A DNA stretch of 64,000 bases from Lacinutrix sp. MedPE-SW (GTDB lineage: Bacteria > Bacteroidota > Bacteroidia > Flavobacteriales > Flavobacteriaceae), in assembly GCF_001874145.1 (NCBI RefSeq), contig NZ_MPCX01000005.1:153784-217783 (forward strand). Reading direction: 5' to 3'. The notes below the pieces were generated by a model, which worked only from the letters and a program-made list of their open reading frames with translations, was not told the DNA's origin and did not search any database. The position numbers and the translations under genes are program-made. Shown one piece after another: positions 1 through 7,536 of the stretch; the first letter of the stretch is position 1; the number at the start of each line of letters is the position of its first letter.

Positions 1-2409
1 CCATCCATATTTAAAAATGGAATTATTACTGGTACTATTTTAGACGGAAATCTTAACGAACCCTTACCATATGTAAATATTGTAATTAGAGATTTAAATA
101 ATAAAATTATTACAGGTGGTCTTACAAAAGAAGACGGTACTTTTTACATGGAAAATATACCTGAAGGAAAAAACAAAGTAAGCATCGAATACCTTGGCTA
201 CAAAACAGTAAGTCGTGAAATTGAAATTACCAAAGCCACTAAAAGAATAGACTTTGGTACTATTAAAATATTTGAAGAAGCTACCAGTTTAGGCGAGGTA
301 GAAATCACGGCCGAAGTTTCTACAATACAACAAAAAGTAGACAGAAAAGTAATAAACGTTGGTAAAGACCTTACTACAACTGGACCAACAGCAAGTGATA
401 TTATGAATAACTTACCAAGTGTAAGTGTAGACCAGCAATCTGGAGCTATAAGTTTACGTGGTAATCAAAATGTGCGCGTTATGGTAGACGGAAAATTATC
501 TAACATTCCTGCTGCACAGTTATTAAAACAAATTCCTTCTACCTCTATAAAAAGTATAGAGTTAATTACAAATCCATCTGCCAAATATAATCCAGAAGGT
601 ATGAGTGGTATTATAAATATAGTACTACATAAAAACGTGAAATTAGGATTTAATGGTAGTATAAATATGGGATTAAATGTAGATGAAAATGCAAAATTTA
701 ATTCATCGGTAGATTTAAACTATAGAAACGGAAAAATTAACATCTACGGAAACTATGGAAACAATATTGCTAAAAACGCAAACAGAGGAAACATTTTACG
801 TATAGACGATAATTCTCAACAGTTTTTTGGAGGCTTATCTAACACTAAAAATCACTTATATAAAGTTGGTGTAGATTACTACATTAATGATAAAAACACA
901 GTATCTTTTTTCACAAACCAAAATACATTCGACTCTAAAACTAATAGTGAAACCAGTGTTTTATTTTATGATGATGAAGCCGCTAACCAATACCAAACTT
1001 TTAAAAATACAAACGATAACATCTCTGGGCAGTACAACTTAAATTACAAATTAGATTTTGCTAAAGATGGTCACAACGTAGAGCTAGAAGTAGATTATAA
1101 CGATTTTGAACAAGATGAAGATGCTAATTTTTATAATTTTGGTGCAAATGCACTAAGTCCTACAAGAAATGATTTAGTAGGAACAGAAAGAAATAGAACA
1201 ACCATAAACCTAGACTATGTAAACCCATTAAGTGAAAAAGCAAAATTAGAATTAGGGTTACAAGCACGTTTATTTGAAACCAATATAAACTTTGCCTCTA
1301 CTGGTTTGAGCTTTAATGAAGCTGGAATGCTAAGGCAAACACCATCAACAACTTTTGATTACGAAAGAAACATATTCTCTGCTTATGCAACCTACGGAAA
1401 GAAATTTGAAAAATTCACATACCAAATTGGTTTAAGAGCAGAGACTGTAGAGGTTAACGCTAATGCCTTAGAGACAGAAATAGAAACAAACGAAACTACT
1501 CCAAATCCTTTTAAAAATGATTATTTTGAAGTCTATCCTTCGTTGTTTTTAACTTATAGTCCTAGCGAGAAAAACTCATATCAATTAAGCTATAGTAGAC
1601 GTATAGATAGACCTGGAATTGGACAAATAAACCCTATTAGAGAATGGAGCACGCCATTAATATCTCAATTTGGAAACCCAAATCTTTTACCACAATTTAC
1701 AAATTCTATAGAAGCAAACTATACACGTGTAGTAAAAGGCGGAAGCATAACTGGTGGTGTATTTTATAGAATTATTGAAGACGAAATTAATACTGCCGTA
1801 TTTGTAGACCAAACAGATTTAAGCAGGTTAATTTTAACTAATGATAACTTTGATAACACATCGGCTTTTGGTATAGAGTTATCAAGTAATTACAGACCAA
1901 CAAAATGGTGGAGCATTAATGCAAGTTTTGATTTGTTTTCGCAAACACAAACCGGTATTACAGAACGTATAGATGTACCATTAGAAAATGCAACTATAGA
2001 CGATATTATTAGAAGTGAAATTGAAGTAGATAATGTAGCTTGGAATTTTAGAGCTTTCAATAACTTTAGTGTAAGCAAAACCTTATCATTCTCTCTTTTT
2101 GGATTATATAGAGGAAAAAATAAAGGTATCCAGTTTGAAAGTACACCAATGTATTTTGTAAATGTAGGAGCAAGACAAAGCTTTGCTAAAGGTAAAGGGT
2201 CTATAAGTATTAATTACAATGATATTTTTAATACTATGGAATTTGGTTTTGTAGGTGATAACCCATTTAGACAAACCGGAAATTTTAATTGGGAAAACCA
2301 AAACATATTTTTAGGACTAAATTATAGATTTGGTGGTGGGAAATACAGAGCTAAATCTAGAAAAAATAGAGATAATAACGAAAAATCTAGCGGTGGTGGA
2401 TTTATGTAA
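1..2409 (+). CDS. TonB-dependent outer-membrane receptor, 5'-truncated by the window edge
   Basis: The reading frame is open from base 1, so the start codon and signal peptide lie upstream of the window; 802 codons are visible. Visible residues about 5-85 form a carboxypeptidase-like regulatory domain (motif GTILDG, then a GYKT-type beta strand) typical of Bacteroidota TonB receptors. A plug domain follows at about 120-220 (TGPTASDIMNNLPSVSV, then IRGN-like SLRGNQNVRVMVDG). The rest is a long outer-membrane barrel of the PF14905 type ending in GLNYRFGGG, followed by a basic, Gly-rich tail. It should sit in the outer membrane and take up a ligand energised by TonB. No SusD-like partner follows, so the substrate cannot be inferred. 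A strong hairpin terminator follows the stop codon. The family call is firm; the function is not specific. Confidence 0.93.
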   Translation, partial: PSIFKNGIITGTILDGNLNEPLPYVNIVIRDLNNKIITGGLTKEDGTFYMENIPEGKNKVSIEYLGYKTVSREIEITKATKRIDFGTIKIFEEATSLGEVEITAEVSTIQQKVDRKVINVGKDLTTTGPTASDIMNNLPSVSVDQQSGAISLRGNQNVRVMVDGKLSNIPAAQLLKQIPSTSIKSIELITNPSAKYNPEGMSGIINIVLHKNVKLGFNGSINMGLNVDENAKFNSSVDLNYRNGKINIYGNYGNNIAKNANRGNILRIDDNSQQFFGGLSNTKNHLYKVGVDYYINDKNTVSFFTNQNTFDSKTNSETSVLFYDDEAANQYQTFKNTNDNISGQYNLNYKLDFAKDGHNVELEVDYNDFEQDEDANFYNFGANALSPTRNDLVGTERNRTTINLDYVNPLSEKAKLELGLQARLFETNINFASTGLSFNEAGMLRQTPSTTFDYERNIFSAYATYGKKFEKFTYQIGLRAETVEVNANALETEIETNETTPNPFKNDYFEVYPSLFLTYSPSEKNSYQLSYSRRIDRPGIGQINPIREWSTPLISQFGNPNLLPQFTNSIEANYTRVVKGGSITGGVFYRIIEDEINTAVFVDQTDLSRLILTNDNFDNTSAFGIELSSNYRPTKWWSINASFDLFSQTQTGITERIDVPLENATIDDIIRSEIEVDNVAWNFRAFNNFSVSKTLSFSLFGLYRGKNKGIQFESTPMYFVNVGARQSFAKGKGSISINYNDIFNTMEFGFVGDNPFRQTGNFNWENQNIFLGLNYRFGGGKYRAKSRKNRDNNEKSSGGGFM

Positions 2410-2484
2410 AAACACAAAATTCAGCTCAATTTAATAGTCCTTATAAAAGTTGATGGTTAGTGTTTATTTTGGCTATTAAATTAG

Positions 2485-2515
2485 AAAACCCAAAGCGTTT
2501 ATGCTTTGGGTTTTT
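2485..2515 (+). terminator. Rho-independent terminator of the TonB receptor gene
   Basis: Perfect stem AACCCAAAGC/GCTTTGGGTT with a small loop, followed by a T-run. It lies 76 bp past the receptor stop codon. Confidence 0.85.
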
Positions 2516-2608
2516 ATTTATGTATATATTTTCTTGTTAAAGATCTATAAATTGCGTTAAAAAAGTGCTAAATACCTCAACCAAATAGATTTAACCATAA
2601 TTGGGTTA

Positions 2609-2616
2609 TATATTTG
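2609..2616 (+). promoter_or_regulatory. Candidate -7 promoter element TATATTTG
   Basis: Exact match to the Bacteroidota -7 consensus TAnnTTTG. No well-spaced -33 TTG is seen. The next structured feature is a terminator about 60 bp downstream with no ORF between, so it probably drives a short non-coding transcript. Confidence 0.5.
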
Positions 2617-2622
2617 CATCAG

Positions 2623-2707
2623 TTAATTCTTGAAATTGATATTTCATATTATTATAGAATTGATTAATAGCGTGAAATCCTGGAACTTTGTTTCAGGATT
2701 TTTTTTT
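2623..2707 (+). ncRNA. Candidate small non-coding RNA (about 85-90 nt)
   Basis: The segment begins 6 bp after a TATATTTG promoter element and ends in a T-run terminator. Inside, AATTCT (2625-2630) can pair with AGAATT (2656-2661), enclosing a perfect hairpin TGAAAT-TGAT-ATTTCA (2631-2646). The terminator stem AAATCCTG/CAGGATTT follows at 2675-2701. No credible ORF or ribosome binding site is present. Promoter, nested stems and terminator together suggest an independent small RNA. It matches no RNA family I recognise. Confidence 0.4.
2675..2707 (+). terminator. Rho-independent terminator of the candidate small RNA
   Basis: Eight-base-pair stem AAATCCTG/CAGGATTT with an 11-nt loop and a T-run. 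No plus-strand protein gene ends nearby after the terminator at 2485, so it must serve another transcript. Confidence 0.75.
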
Positions 2708-2877
2708 ATGAGATTAAAATCCTTATGTTAAATAGTGTTAAATACTGAATATCAATGTAATAAAATCAAAAAATAAGCGTCTATTAAGAAACACAACACC
2801 GTTAACGAATTTATTTTATTTGAATTAGTCTTTACATAAAACGTTCGTAAACACGTTAAGTTTATATGATTGATAGC

Positions 2878-2910
2878 AAAAAATCCCATTGTTAAACATT
2901 GGGATTTTTT
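2878..2910 (-). terminator. Terminator downstream of fabH
   Basis: Perfect stem AAAAAATCCCA/TGGGATTTTTT with an 11-nt loop, about 25 bp past the fabH stop on the minus strand. A and T runs on both sides make it potentially bidirectional. Confidence 0.8.
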
Positions 2911-2935
2911 ATAGTTATAGTTTCTTGTTAAAAAA

Positions 2936-3946
2936 TTACCACTTTATTATAGCACTTCCCCAAGTAAATCCACTACCAAAGGCTGCTAAAACCACATTAT
3001 CACCTTCTTTTATTTTACCTTCTTCCCAAGCTTCAGTTAACGCAATAGGTATAGACGCTGCTGTTGTATTACCATAACGCATAATATTATTATAAACTTG
3101 ATCATTACTAAGTGCAAACTTTTTTTGTATAAATTGAGCTATTCTTAAATTAGCTTGATGCGGAATAAGCATACTAATATCTTCTTTCCCTAATTTATTT
3201 TGCATTAAACCTTCCATAATTACTTCACTAAATCTAACTACAGCATTTTTAAATACAAATTGCCCATTCATATGCGGGAAATAACTTTCATCGTTAGGAT
3301 CTTTATCTGCTAAAATATCATTTACCCAACGTTTTCCCATACCTGGTGCTACTAACACCAACTCTTCAGCATGTTCACCTTGAGAGTGTAGATGTGTAGA
3401 TAATACACCTTTAGTTGTGTCTTCTTCTCTTGTTAAAACTGCAGCTCCTGCTCCATCACCAAAAATTACCGTAACGCCTCGACCACGTGTAGTTTTATCC
3501 AACCCGTGAGAATGCAACTCACTACCAATAACAAGAATGTTTTTATACATTCCTGTTTTAATAAAATTATCTGCTACAGATAAAGCATAAATAAAACCAG
3601 AACATTGGTTACGTACATCTAGCGCACCAACAGTTTTAATTCCTAAAGCATGCTGTACTTGTACGCCCGGACCAGGAAAATACATATCTGGACTTAAAGT
3701 CGCAAAAACAATAAAATCTATATCGTCTTTATCTATTCCTGCACGCTCAATTGCTTGTTTGGCAGCTTTTACTCCCATAGTTGCAGTTGTATCTCCAGAA
3801 CCTGGTTTTACCCAACGGCGTTCTTTTATTCCTGTGCGTTCGGTAATCCATTCATCATTTGTATCCATCATTTTAGATAGATCATCATTAGTTACCACAT
3901 TATCTGGCAAATACTTACCAAGTCCAATAATTTTCGAATTGTACAT
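2936..3946 (-). CDS. fabH: Beta-ketoacyl-ACP synthase III (336 aa)
   Basis: Condenses an acyl-CoA primer with malonyl-ACP, the first elongation step of cytoplasmic type II fatty acid synthesis. The catalytic triad is complete: Cys115 in NQCSGFIYAL, His263 in LIPHQANLRI and Asn293 in RYGNTTAASIP. The C-terminal GFTWGSAIIKW is also typical, and the length is normal. The gene stands alone with its own terminator. It is not in a plsX-rpmF-fabH type cluster, so it may be an additional KAS III with a special primer (for example branched chain) rather than the main housekeeping copy. Family confidence is high; primer specificity is unknown. Confidence 0.93.
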   Translation of the reverse strand: MYNSKIIGLGKYLPDNVVTNDDLSKMMDTNDEWITERTGIKERRWVKPGSGDTTATMGVKAAKQAIERAGIDKDDIDFIVFATLSPDMYFPGPGVQVQHALGIKTVGALDVRNQCSGFIYALSVADNFIKTGMYKNILVIGSELHSHGLDKTTRGRGVTVIFGDGAGAAVLTREEDTTKGVLSTHLHSQGEHAEELVLVAPGMGKRWVNDILADKDPNDESYFPHMNGQFVFKNAVVRFSEVIMEGLMQNKLGKEDISMLIPHQANLRIAQFIQKKFALSNDQVYNNIMRYGNTTAASIPIALTEAWEEGKIKEGDNVVLAAFGSGFTWGSAIIKW

Positions 3947-4057
3947 TTATAATCTTTTATTCTTTTTTTAAACAAGAAGTTATTTGTTAAAACTTCTTAA
4001 AATAGTCTCGCAATTTAATGTTTTCGCAATAAAACACTTTAAAATTATATTTCAATC

Positions 4058-4073
4058 ATTATGCATGCATAAT
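4058..4073. promoter_or_regulatory. 16-bp perfect palindrome, candidate operator
   Basis: ATTATGCATGCATAAT is self-complementary over 16 bp and lies between divergent fabH and htpG. Its core TATGCATGCATA differs at one base from the core of a second palindrome at 7470-7495, also in a divergent gap. Confidence 0.35.
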
Positions 4074-4204
4074 ATATAAACTATTTTATGTATTTAATAA
4101 TAACAAAAAAACAAATGTCATCTTGTCACCTTTACTTAATTGGTATTTTTTTTGACTATCACAAAACAGTAAATTAATAATAATAATTAAAACCTGTTTT
4201 TTAC

Positions 4205-4229
4205 CACTATGTTTTACATAACCATAGTG
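4205..4229 (+). promoter_or_regulatory. Hairpin in the htpG upstream region
   Basis: Inverted repeat CACTATG/CATAGTG with an 11-nt spacer, about 30 bp before the htpG start. It could be an operator or a 5' UTR hairpin; there is no T-run, so it is not a terminator. Confidence 0.3.
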
Positions 4230-4260
4230 ATTAAATTAACAGATTTAAAAAACTATAACA

Positions 4261-6174
4261 ATGGCAAAAGGTAATATTAATGTTTCGGTAGAAAACATTT
4301 TTCCACTAATTAAGAAGTTCTTATATAGTGATCACGAAATATTTTTACGTGAACTTATTAGTAATGGTACAGATGCAACTTTAAAATTAAAGCATTTAAC
4401 CAGTATTGGAGAGTCTAAAGCAGAATACGGAAACCCAATTATTGAAGTTAAAATCGATAAAGAAGGTAAAAAACTTCATATTATTGATCAAGGTTTAGGT
4501 ATGACTGCAGACGAAGTTGAAAAATACATTAACCAAGTCGCTTTCTCTGGAGCCGAAGAATTTTTAGATAAATATAAAGACTCTGCTAAAGACTCTGGAA
4601 TTATTGGGCATTTTGGTCTTGGTTTTTATTCTGCTTTTATGGTAGCAGATAAAGTAGAAATTATTACTAAATCTCACAAAGAAGGAACCGAAGCTGCACA
4701 CTGGACTTGTGATGGTTCTCCAGAATTCACATTAGAAACAGCAGATAAAAAAGATAGAGGAACAGAAATTATTCTTCACATTGCTGAAGACTCTTTAGAG
4801 TTTTTAGAAGAAGCACGTATTGGTAGCTTACTATCTAAGTATAACAAGTTTATGCCTATTCCAATTAAATTTGGAACTAAAGAAATTAACGATCCAGAAC
4901 ATACACCTGAAACAACTAAAGATGCTGAAGGTAAAGAAACTACAGAACCACAGAAAAAAATTACTGTAGATAATATTATAAACAATCCTAATCCAGCTTG
5001 GACAAAACAACCAACTGAGTTAGAAGATGCAGACTATAAAGGTTTTTATAGAGAACTTTATCCTGCTCAATTTGAAGAGCCTTTATTTCATATTCACTTA
5101 AATGTAGATTACCCATTTAACTTAACTGGTATATTGTATTTCCCAAAAATGACTCAAGATATGAGCATGCAAAAGGATAAAATTCAATTATACCAAAACC
5201 AAGTATTTGTAACAGATAATGTAGAAGGTATTGTACCAGAATTTTTAACCATGTTACGTGGTGTTATAGATTCTCCAGACATTCCATTAAACGTATCACG
5301 TTCGTACTTACAAGCAGATGGCGCTGTTAAAAAGATTTCATCTTACATTACACGTAAAGTAGCAGATAAATTAAAATCGTTATTTAATAATAACCGTGAA
5401 GATTTTGAAGCAAAATGGAACGATATTAAAATTGTTATTGAATATGGAATGCTTTCTGAAGATAAATTCTTCGATAAAGCAGATGCATTTGCATTATACC
5501 CAACAGTAGATAATAAGTTTTACACGTATCAAGAATTAGAAAACGCCATTAAAGCAAACCAGACAGATAAAGATGGTAAAATGGTAATTCTATACGCAAG
5601 CAACCAAGACGAACAACATACATATATTGAAGCTGCCAAAGCAAAAGGATATGAAGTATTGTTATTAGATTCTCCAATTGTTTCGCATTTAATGCAAAAA
5701 TTAGAAAGCACTAAAGAGAATATTACTTTTGCACGTGTTGATGCAGATTCTATAGACAAACTAATTAAGAAAGACGATACAACAATTTCTAAATTAGATG
5801 AAGAGCAAACTAAAGCATTAGACGAATTACTAAAAGAAGTTATTCCTTCTGAAAAATTCTCTGTACAATTAGAACCTCAAGATAGTGATGCTGCTCCATT
5901 TATGATAACACAACCAGAATTCATGCGTCGTATGAAAGAAATGCAAGCAACTGGTGGTGGCGGAATGAATATGTTTGGTAACATGCCAGAGATTTACAAC
6001 CTAGTAGTAAATACAAATTCTGACTTAGTAAACGATATTCTAAATACCAAAACAAAGAAAAAACAAGAACGTTTAATTAACCAAAGTTTAGATTTAGCTA
6101 GACTATCTCAAGGTTTATTAAAAGGTAAAGAATTAAGCGATTTTGTAAAACGTAGTTATGAGATGATTAAGTAA
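4261..6174 (+). CDS. htpG: Molecular chaperone HtpG (Hsp90 family, 637 aa)
   Basis: Cytosolic ATP-dependent Hsp90-type chaperone. The GHKL ATP-binding motifs are in order: ELISNGTDA (31-39), DQGLGM (76-81) and GHFGLGFYSAF (116-126). The catalytic-loop arginine region (NVSRSYLQ) lies in the middle domain and a dimerisation domain forms the C-terminus. The first motif reads NGTDA where enterobacterial HtpG has NASDA; length and domain order are otherwise normal. There is an acidic, Lys/Glu-rich insert at about 215-245. The gene is monocistronic, ending at a strong bidirectional hairpin (6192-6223). Stress regulation is likely for this family, but no recognisable operator is visible. Confidence 0.97.
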   Translation: MAKGNINVSVENIFPLIKKFLYSDHEIFLRELISNGTDATLKLKHLTSIGESKAEYGNPIIEVKIDKEGKKLHIIDQGLGMTADEVEKYINQVAFSGAEEFLDKYKDSAKDSGIIGHFGLGFYSAFMVADKVEIITKSHKEGTEAAHWTCDGSPEFTLETADKKDRGTEIILHIAEDSLEFLEEARIGSLLSKYNKFMPIPIKFGTKEINDPEHTPETTKDAEGKETTEPQKKITVDNIINNPNPAWTKQPTELEDADYKGFYRELYPAQFEEPLFHIHLNVDYPFNLTGILYFPKMTQDMSMQKDKIQLYQNQVFVTDNVEGIVPEFLTMLRGVIDSPDIPLNVSRSYLQADGAVKKISSYITRKVADKLKSLFNNNREDFEAKWNDIKIVIEYGMLSEDKFFDKADAFALYPTVDNKFYTYQELENAIKANQTDKDGKMVILYASNQDEQHTYIEAAKAKGYEVLLLDSPIVSHLMQKLESTKENITFARVDADSIDKLIKKDDTTISKLDEEQTKALDELLKEVIPSEKFSVQLEPQDSDAAPFMITQPEFMRRMKEMQATGGGGMNMFGNMPEIYNLVVNTNSDLVNDILNTKTKKKQERLINQSLDLARLSQGLLKGKELSDFVKRSYEMIK

Positions 6175-6191
6175 TCTCTATAAATTAATTT

Positions 6192-6223
6192 AAAAAGCCA
6201 CTTCAATTTGAAGTGGCTTTTTT
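6192..6223. terminator. Bidirectional terminator between htpG and the YitT gene
   Basis: Stem AAAAAGCCACTTCA/TGAAGTGGCTTTTT with a 3-nt loop. A-run upstream and T-run downstream allow it to end both convergent genes. Confidence 0.88.
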
Positions 6224-6229
6224 ATTTAA

Positions 6230-7087
6230 CTAAACCGTTTCAGTTGTAGACTCTAAAACACTAATATCTGCTTTTTCATCTACTTTATAAACTACAGCTT
6301 TAACAGTCTCAATTTGTTTTCTGTTTTTTGTAATTAAAATTAACTTTCCTTGAGAATCATGGTGTATTAATTTTAATATTGTATTAGTATGCTTTTTGTT
6401 ATTTAAAAAAGCCTCTTGTATAAGTAAATTCTTTTCAGAAAAAACAAATACCGTCATGTGCATTGCAGATTGCTTAATATAATAAGCTATGGTTTTACTA
6501 ATAGCAATTATAGCAACAATACTATAAGCAGCCATTGTAAAATCGTTAAACACAAAAATACCCAAAGCAATTACAATACCATCTACCATTAATATTAATT
6601 GACTAAAAGGACGTTTAATTTTTTTTGCCAGTATACGAACTAAAATATCATTTCCTCCAGTGGTTGCACCAGCTTTCATTACCATAAAAACAGAAAAACC
6701 AATAATTACACCACCAAATATCGATGAGATTAAAACATCTTCTACAAATATCTTATTTCTAAATATTTTGGTGAAAATGTCTATATAAAAAGACACCAAC
6801 ACCATTGAAAATGCTGTTTTTAAGCCTGTTTTTTTTCCCAATACTTTTGTTCCCCAAAGTAATAATGGAATATTTATACACAAAGCTACTATACCAACAG
6901 ATAAACCTGTAAGTTTATTTGTTACAATACTTAAACCTAAAATACCACCTGGCACAATATTATGTGGTATAATAAATATTACATACGCTATAGCTAATAT
7001 TAATGACCCAATCATGACATTAGTATAGCTTTTTAACTCTTTAACTGTTTGCTCTCTTTTTAGTAATACTGTGATTTTTCTTATCAT
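6230..7087 (-). CDS. YitT family membrane protein with C-terminal DUF2179 domain (285 aa)
   Basis: The first ~190 residues contain several hydrophobic helices (for example NVMIGSLILAIAYVIFIIPH), with the conserved GGxLG and KAGATTGGNDIL motifs of the YitT family. Residues ~215-285 form the soluble DUF2179 domain (HMTVFVFSEKN through DISVLESTT). The family is widespread in Firmicutes and Bacteroidota; its transport or signalling role is not established. The ATG is 18 bp from a minus-strand terminator (7105-7138), so transcription either starts inside that hairpin region or is controlled by read-through from the small units further upstream. Confidence 0.88.
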   Translation of the reverse strand: MIRKITVLLKREQTVKELKSYTNVMIGSLILAIAYVIFIIPHNIVPGGILGLSIVTNKLTGLSVGIVALCINIPLLLWGTKVLGKKTGLKTAFSMVLVSFYIDIFTKIFRNKIFVEDVLISSIFGGVIIGFSVFMVMKAGATTGGNDILVRILAKKIKRPFSQLILMVDGIVIALGIFVFNDFTMAAYSIVAIIAISKTIAYYIKQSAMHMTVFVFSEKNLLIQEAFLNNKKHTNTILKLIHHDSQGKLILITKNRKQIETVKAVVYKVDEKADISVLESTTETV

Positions 7088-7104
7088 AATACTAGGTATA
7101 AAAA

Positions 7105-7138
7105 AATCCCTTTGATTTAGTGTAAAATCAAAGGGATT
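7105..7138 (-). terminator. Minus-strand terminator/attenuator before the YitT gene
   Basis: Perfect 14-bp stem AATCCCTTTGATTT/AAATCAAAGGGATT with a 6-nt loop. On the minus strand it is followed by a run of T. It follows a 31-codon ORF and precedes the YitT start by 18 bp, so it ends an upstream transcript or acts as an attenuator. Confidence 0.8.
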
Positions 7139-7161
7139 AAAAGTTTCTATTTCTTATTAAT

Positions 7162-7257
7162 TTAAACGCTTTGATATTTGGGTGTAATCGACTTCTTACA
7201 CATAAAATTATGTGCATTACTTTTAATACTAATCGATATAAGGTTTAAAAAATTCAT
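7162..7257 (-). CDS. Putative 31-residue small protein or leader peptide
   Basis: An ATG-started frame on the minus strand encodes 31 residues (begins MNFLNLISISIKSN, ends PKYQSV) and ends 24 bp before a strong terminator. A CACATAA/TTATGTG hairpin lies inside it. There is no clear ribosome binding site, which is usual in Bacteroidota. It could be a leader peptide, a small independent protein or a chance ORF in an RNA leader. No family is recognised. Confidence 0.3.
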   Translation of the reverse strand: MNFLNLISISIKSNAHNFMCKKSITPKYQSV

Positions 7258-7275
7258 TTTACTATGGTTAAAAAA

Positions 7276-7305
7276 AAAGCGTTCTATTAAAAAATAGAAC
7301 GCTTT
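7276..7305 (-). terminator. Minus-strand terminator after the 20-codon ORF
   Basis: Perfect 13-bp stem AAAGCGTTCTATT/AATAGAACGCTTT with a 4-nt loop, followed on the minus strand by a T-run of about 9. Confidence 0.85.
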
Positions 7306-7330
7306 ATATATGGTTTTTATAATATACGCT

Positions 7331-7393
7331 CTATGCTTTGGAAATTGACATCCAAAACATTTTACAAATACTATTTAATTTATTGTTTCTCAT
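7331..7393 (-). CDS. Putative 20-residue small protein or leader peptide
   Basis: A minus-strand ATG lies only about 10 bp past a well-formed promoter (TACCTTTG 7404-7411), so the transcript would be nearly leaderless. It encodes 20 residues (begins MRNNKLNSICK, ends MSISKA) and is followed 25 bp later by a perfect 13-bp terminator. An RNA hairpin TTTGGA/TCCAAA overlaps its 3' end. Promoter, ORF and terminator together look like a real transcription unit. Whether the peptide or the RNA is the product is unknown. Confidence 0.4.
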   Translation of the reverse strand: MRNNKLNSICKMFWMSISKA

Positions 7394-7403
7394 AATTATA
7401 CTG

Positions 7404-7431
7404 CAAAGGTAAATTTAATTTTTATAAACAA
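7404..7431 (-). promoter_or_regulatory. Promoter for the small minus-strand unit
   Basis: On the minus strand a TTG (7429-7431), a 17-bp spacer and TACCTTTG (7404-7411) give a near-consensus Bacteroidota promoter. The nearest downstream coding start is the micro-ORF at 7393. Confidence 0.65.
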
Positions 7432-7469
7432 ACCTTTCTTATGTTAAATTAATTTTAAATAAAAATAAA

Positions 7470-7495
7470 AAAATACTATGCGTGCATAGTATTTT
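7470..7495. promoter_or_regulatory. Long palindrome between divergent units
   Basis: AAAATACTATGC and GCATAGTATTTT flank only 2 bp (GT), with A/T tracts outside. As RNA it resembles a bidirectional terminator, but no gene reads into it from either side; as DNA it could be an operator for the gene at 7537 and the minus-strand unit. Its core TATGCGTGCATA resembles the palindrome at 4058-4073. Confidence 0.45.
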
Positions 7496-7536
7496 TTGTC
7501 AATAAATAACTACCTTATAGGCATTGAATTATTACT

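Larger units (their letters stand above)
2410..2935. other. 526-bp intergenic region between TonB receptor and fabH
   Basis: No protein gene is visible. The region holds three hairpin terminators (2485-2515, 2675-2707 and 2878-2910) and one TAnnTTTG promoter element (2609-2616). The middle promoter-terminator pair delimits a candidate small RNA. The stretch 2711-2877 is AT-rich and shows nothing I can name. Confidence 0.7.
3947..4260. other. 314-bp divergent intergenic region, fabH / htpG
   Basis: No gene is seen. The fabH side holds a hairpin AAGAAGTT/AACTTCTT (3974-3998). The centre holds a 16-bp perfect palindrome (4058-4073). The htpG side has a weak AAAACAG/CTGTTTT pair (4163-4200) and a hairpin CACTATG/CATAGTG (4205-4229) about 30 bp before the htpG ATG. 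No exact TAnnTTTG element and no CIRCE heat-shock operator are visible. Confidence 0.6.
7088..7536. other. 449-bp divergent intergenic region with two minus-strand micro-units
   Basis: On the minus strand, right to left, there is a promoter (TTG at 7429-7431, 17-bp spacer, TACCTTTG at 7404-7411), a 20-codon ORF (7331-7393), a terminator (7276-7305), a 31-codon ORF (7162-7257) and a second terminator (7105-7138) just before the YitT gene. A palindrome at 7470-7495 separates this from the plus-strand gene at 7537. The region is described part by part in the entries below. Confidence 0.6.

Noticed and set aside
3974..3998. AAGAAGTT/AACTTCTT hairpin before fabH as a terminator or attenuator
   Set aside because: No T-run follows on the minus strand and no upstream minus-strand gene reads into it; kept only as part of the intergenic description.
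4163..4201. AAAACAG...CTGTTTT before htpG as a terminator
   Set aside because: Only a 7-bp AT-rich stem with a 24-nt loop; too weak, and no transcript needs ending there.
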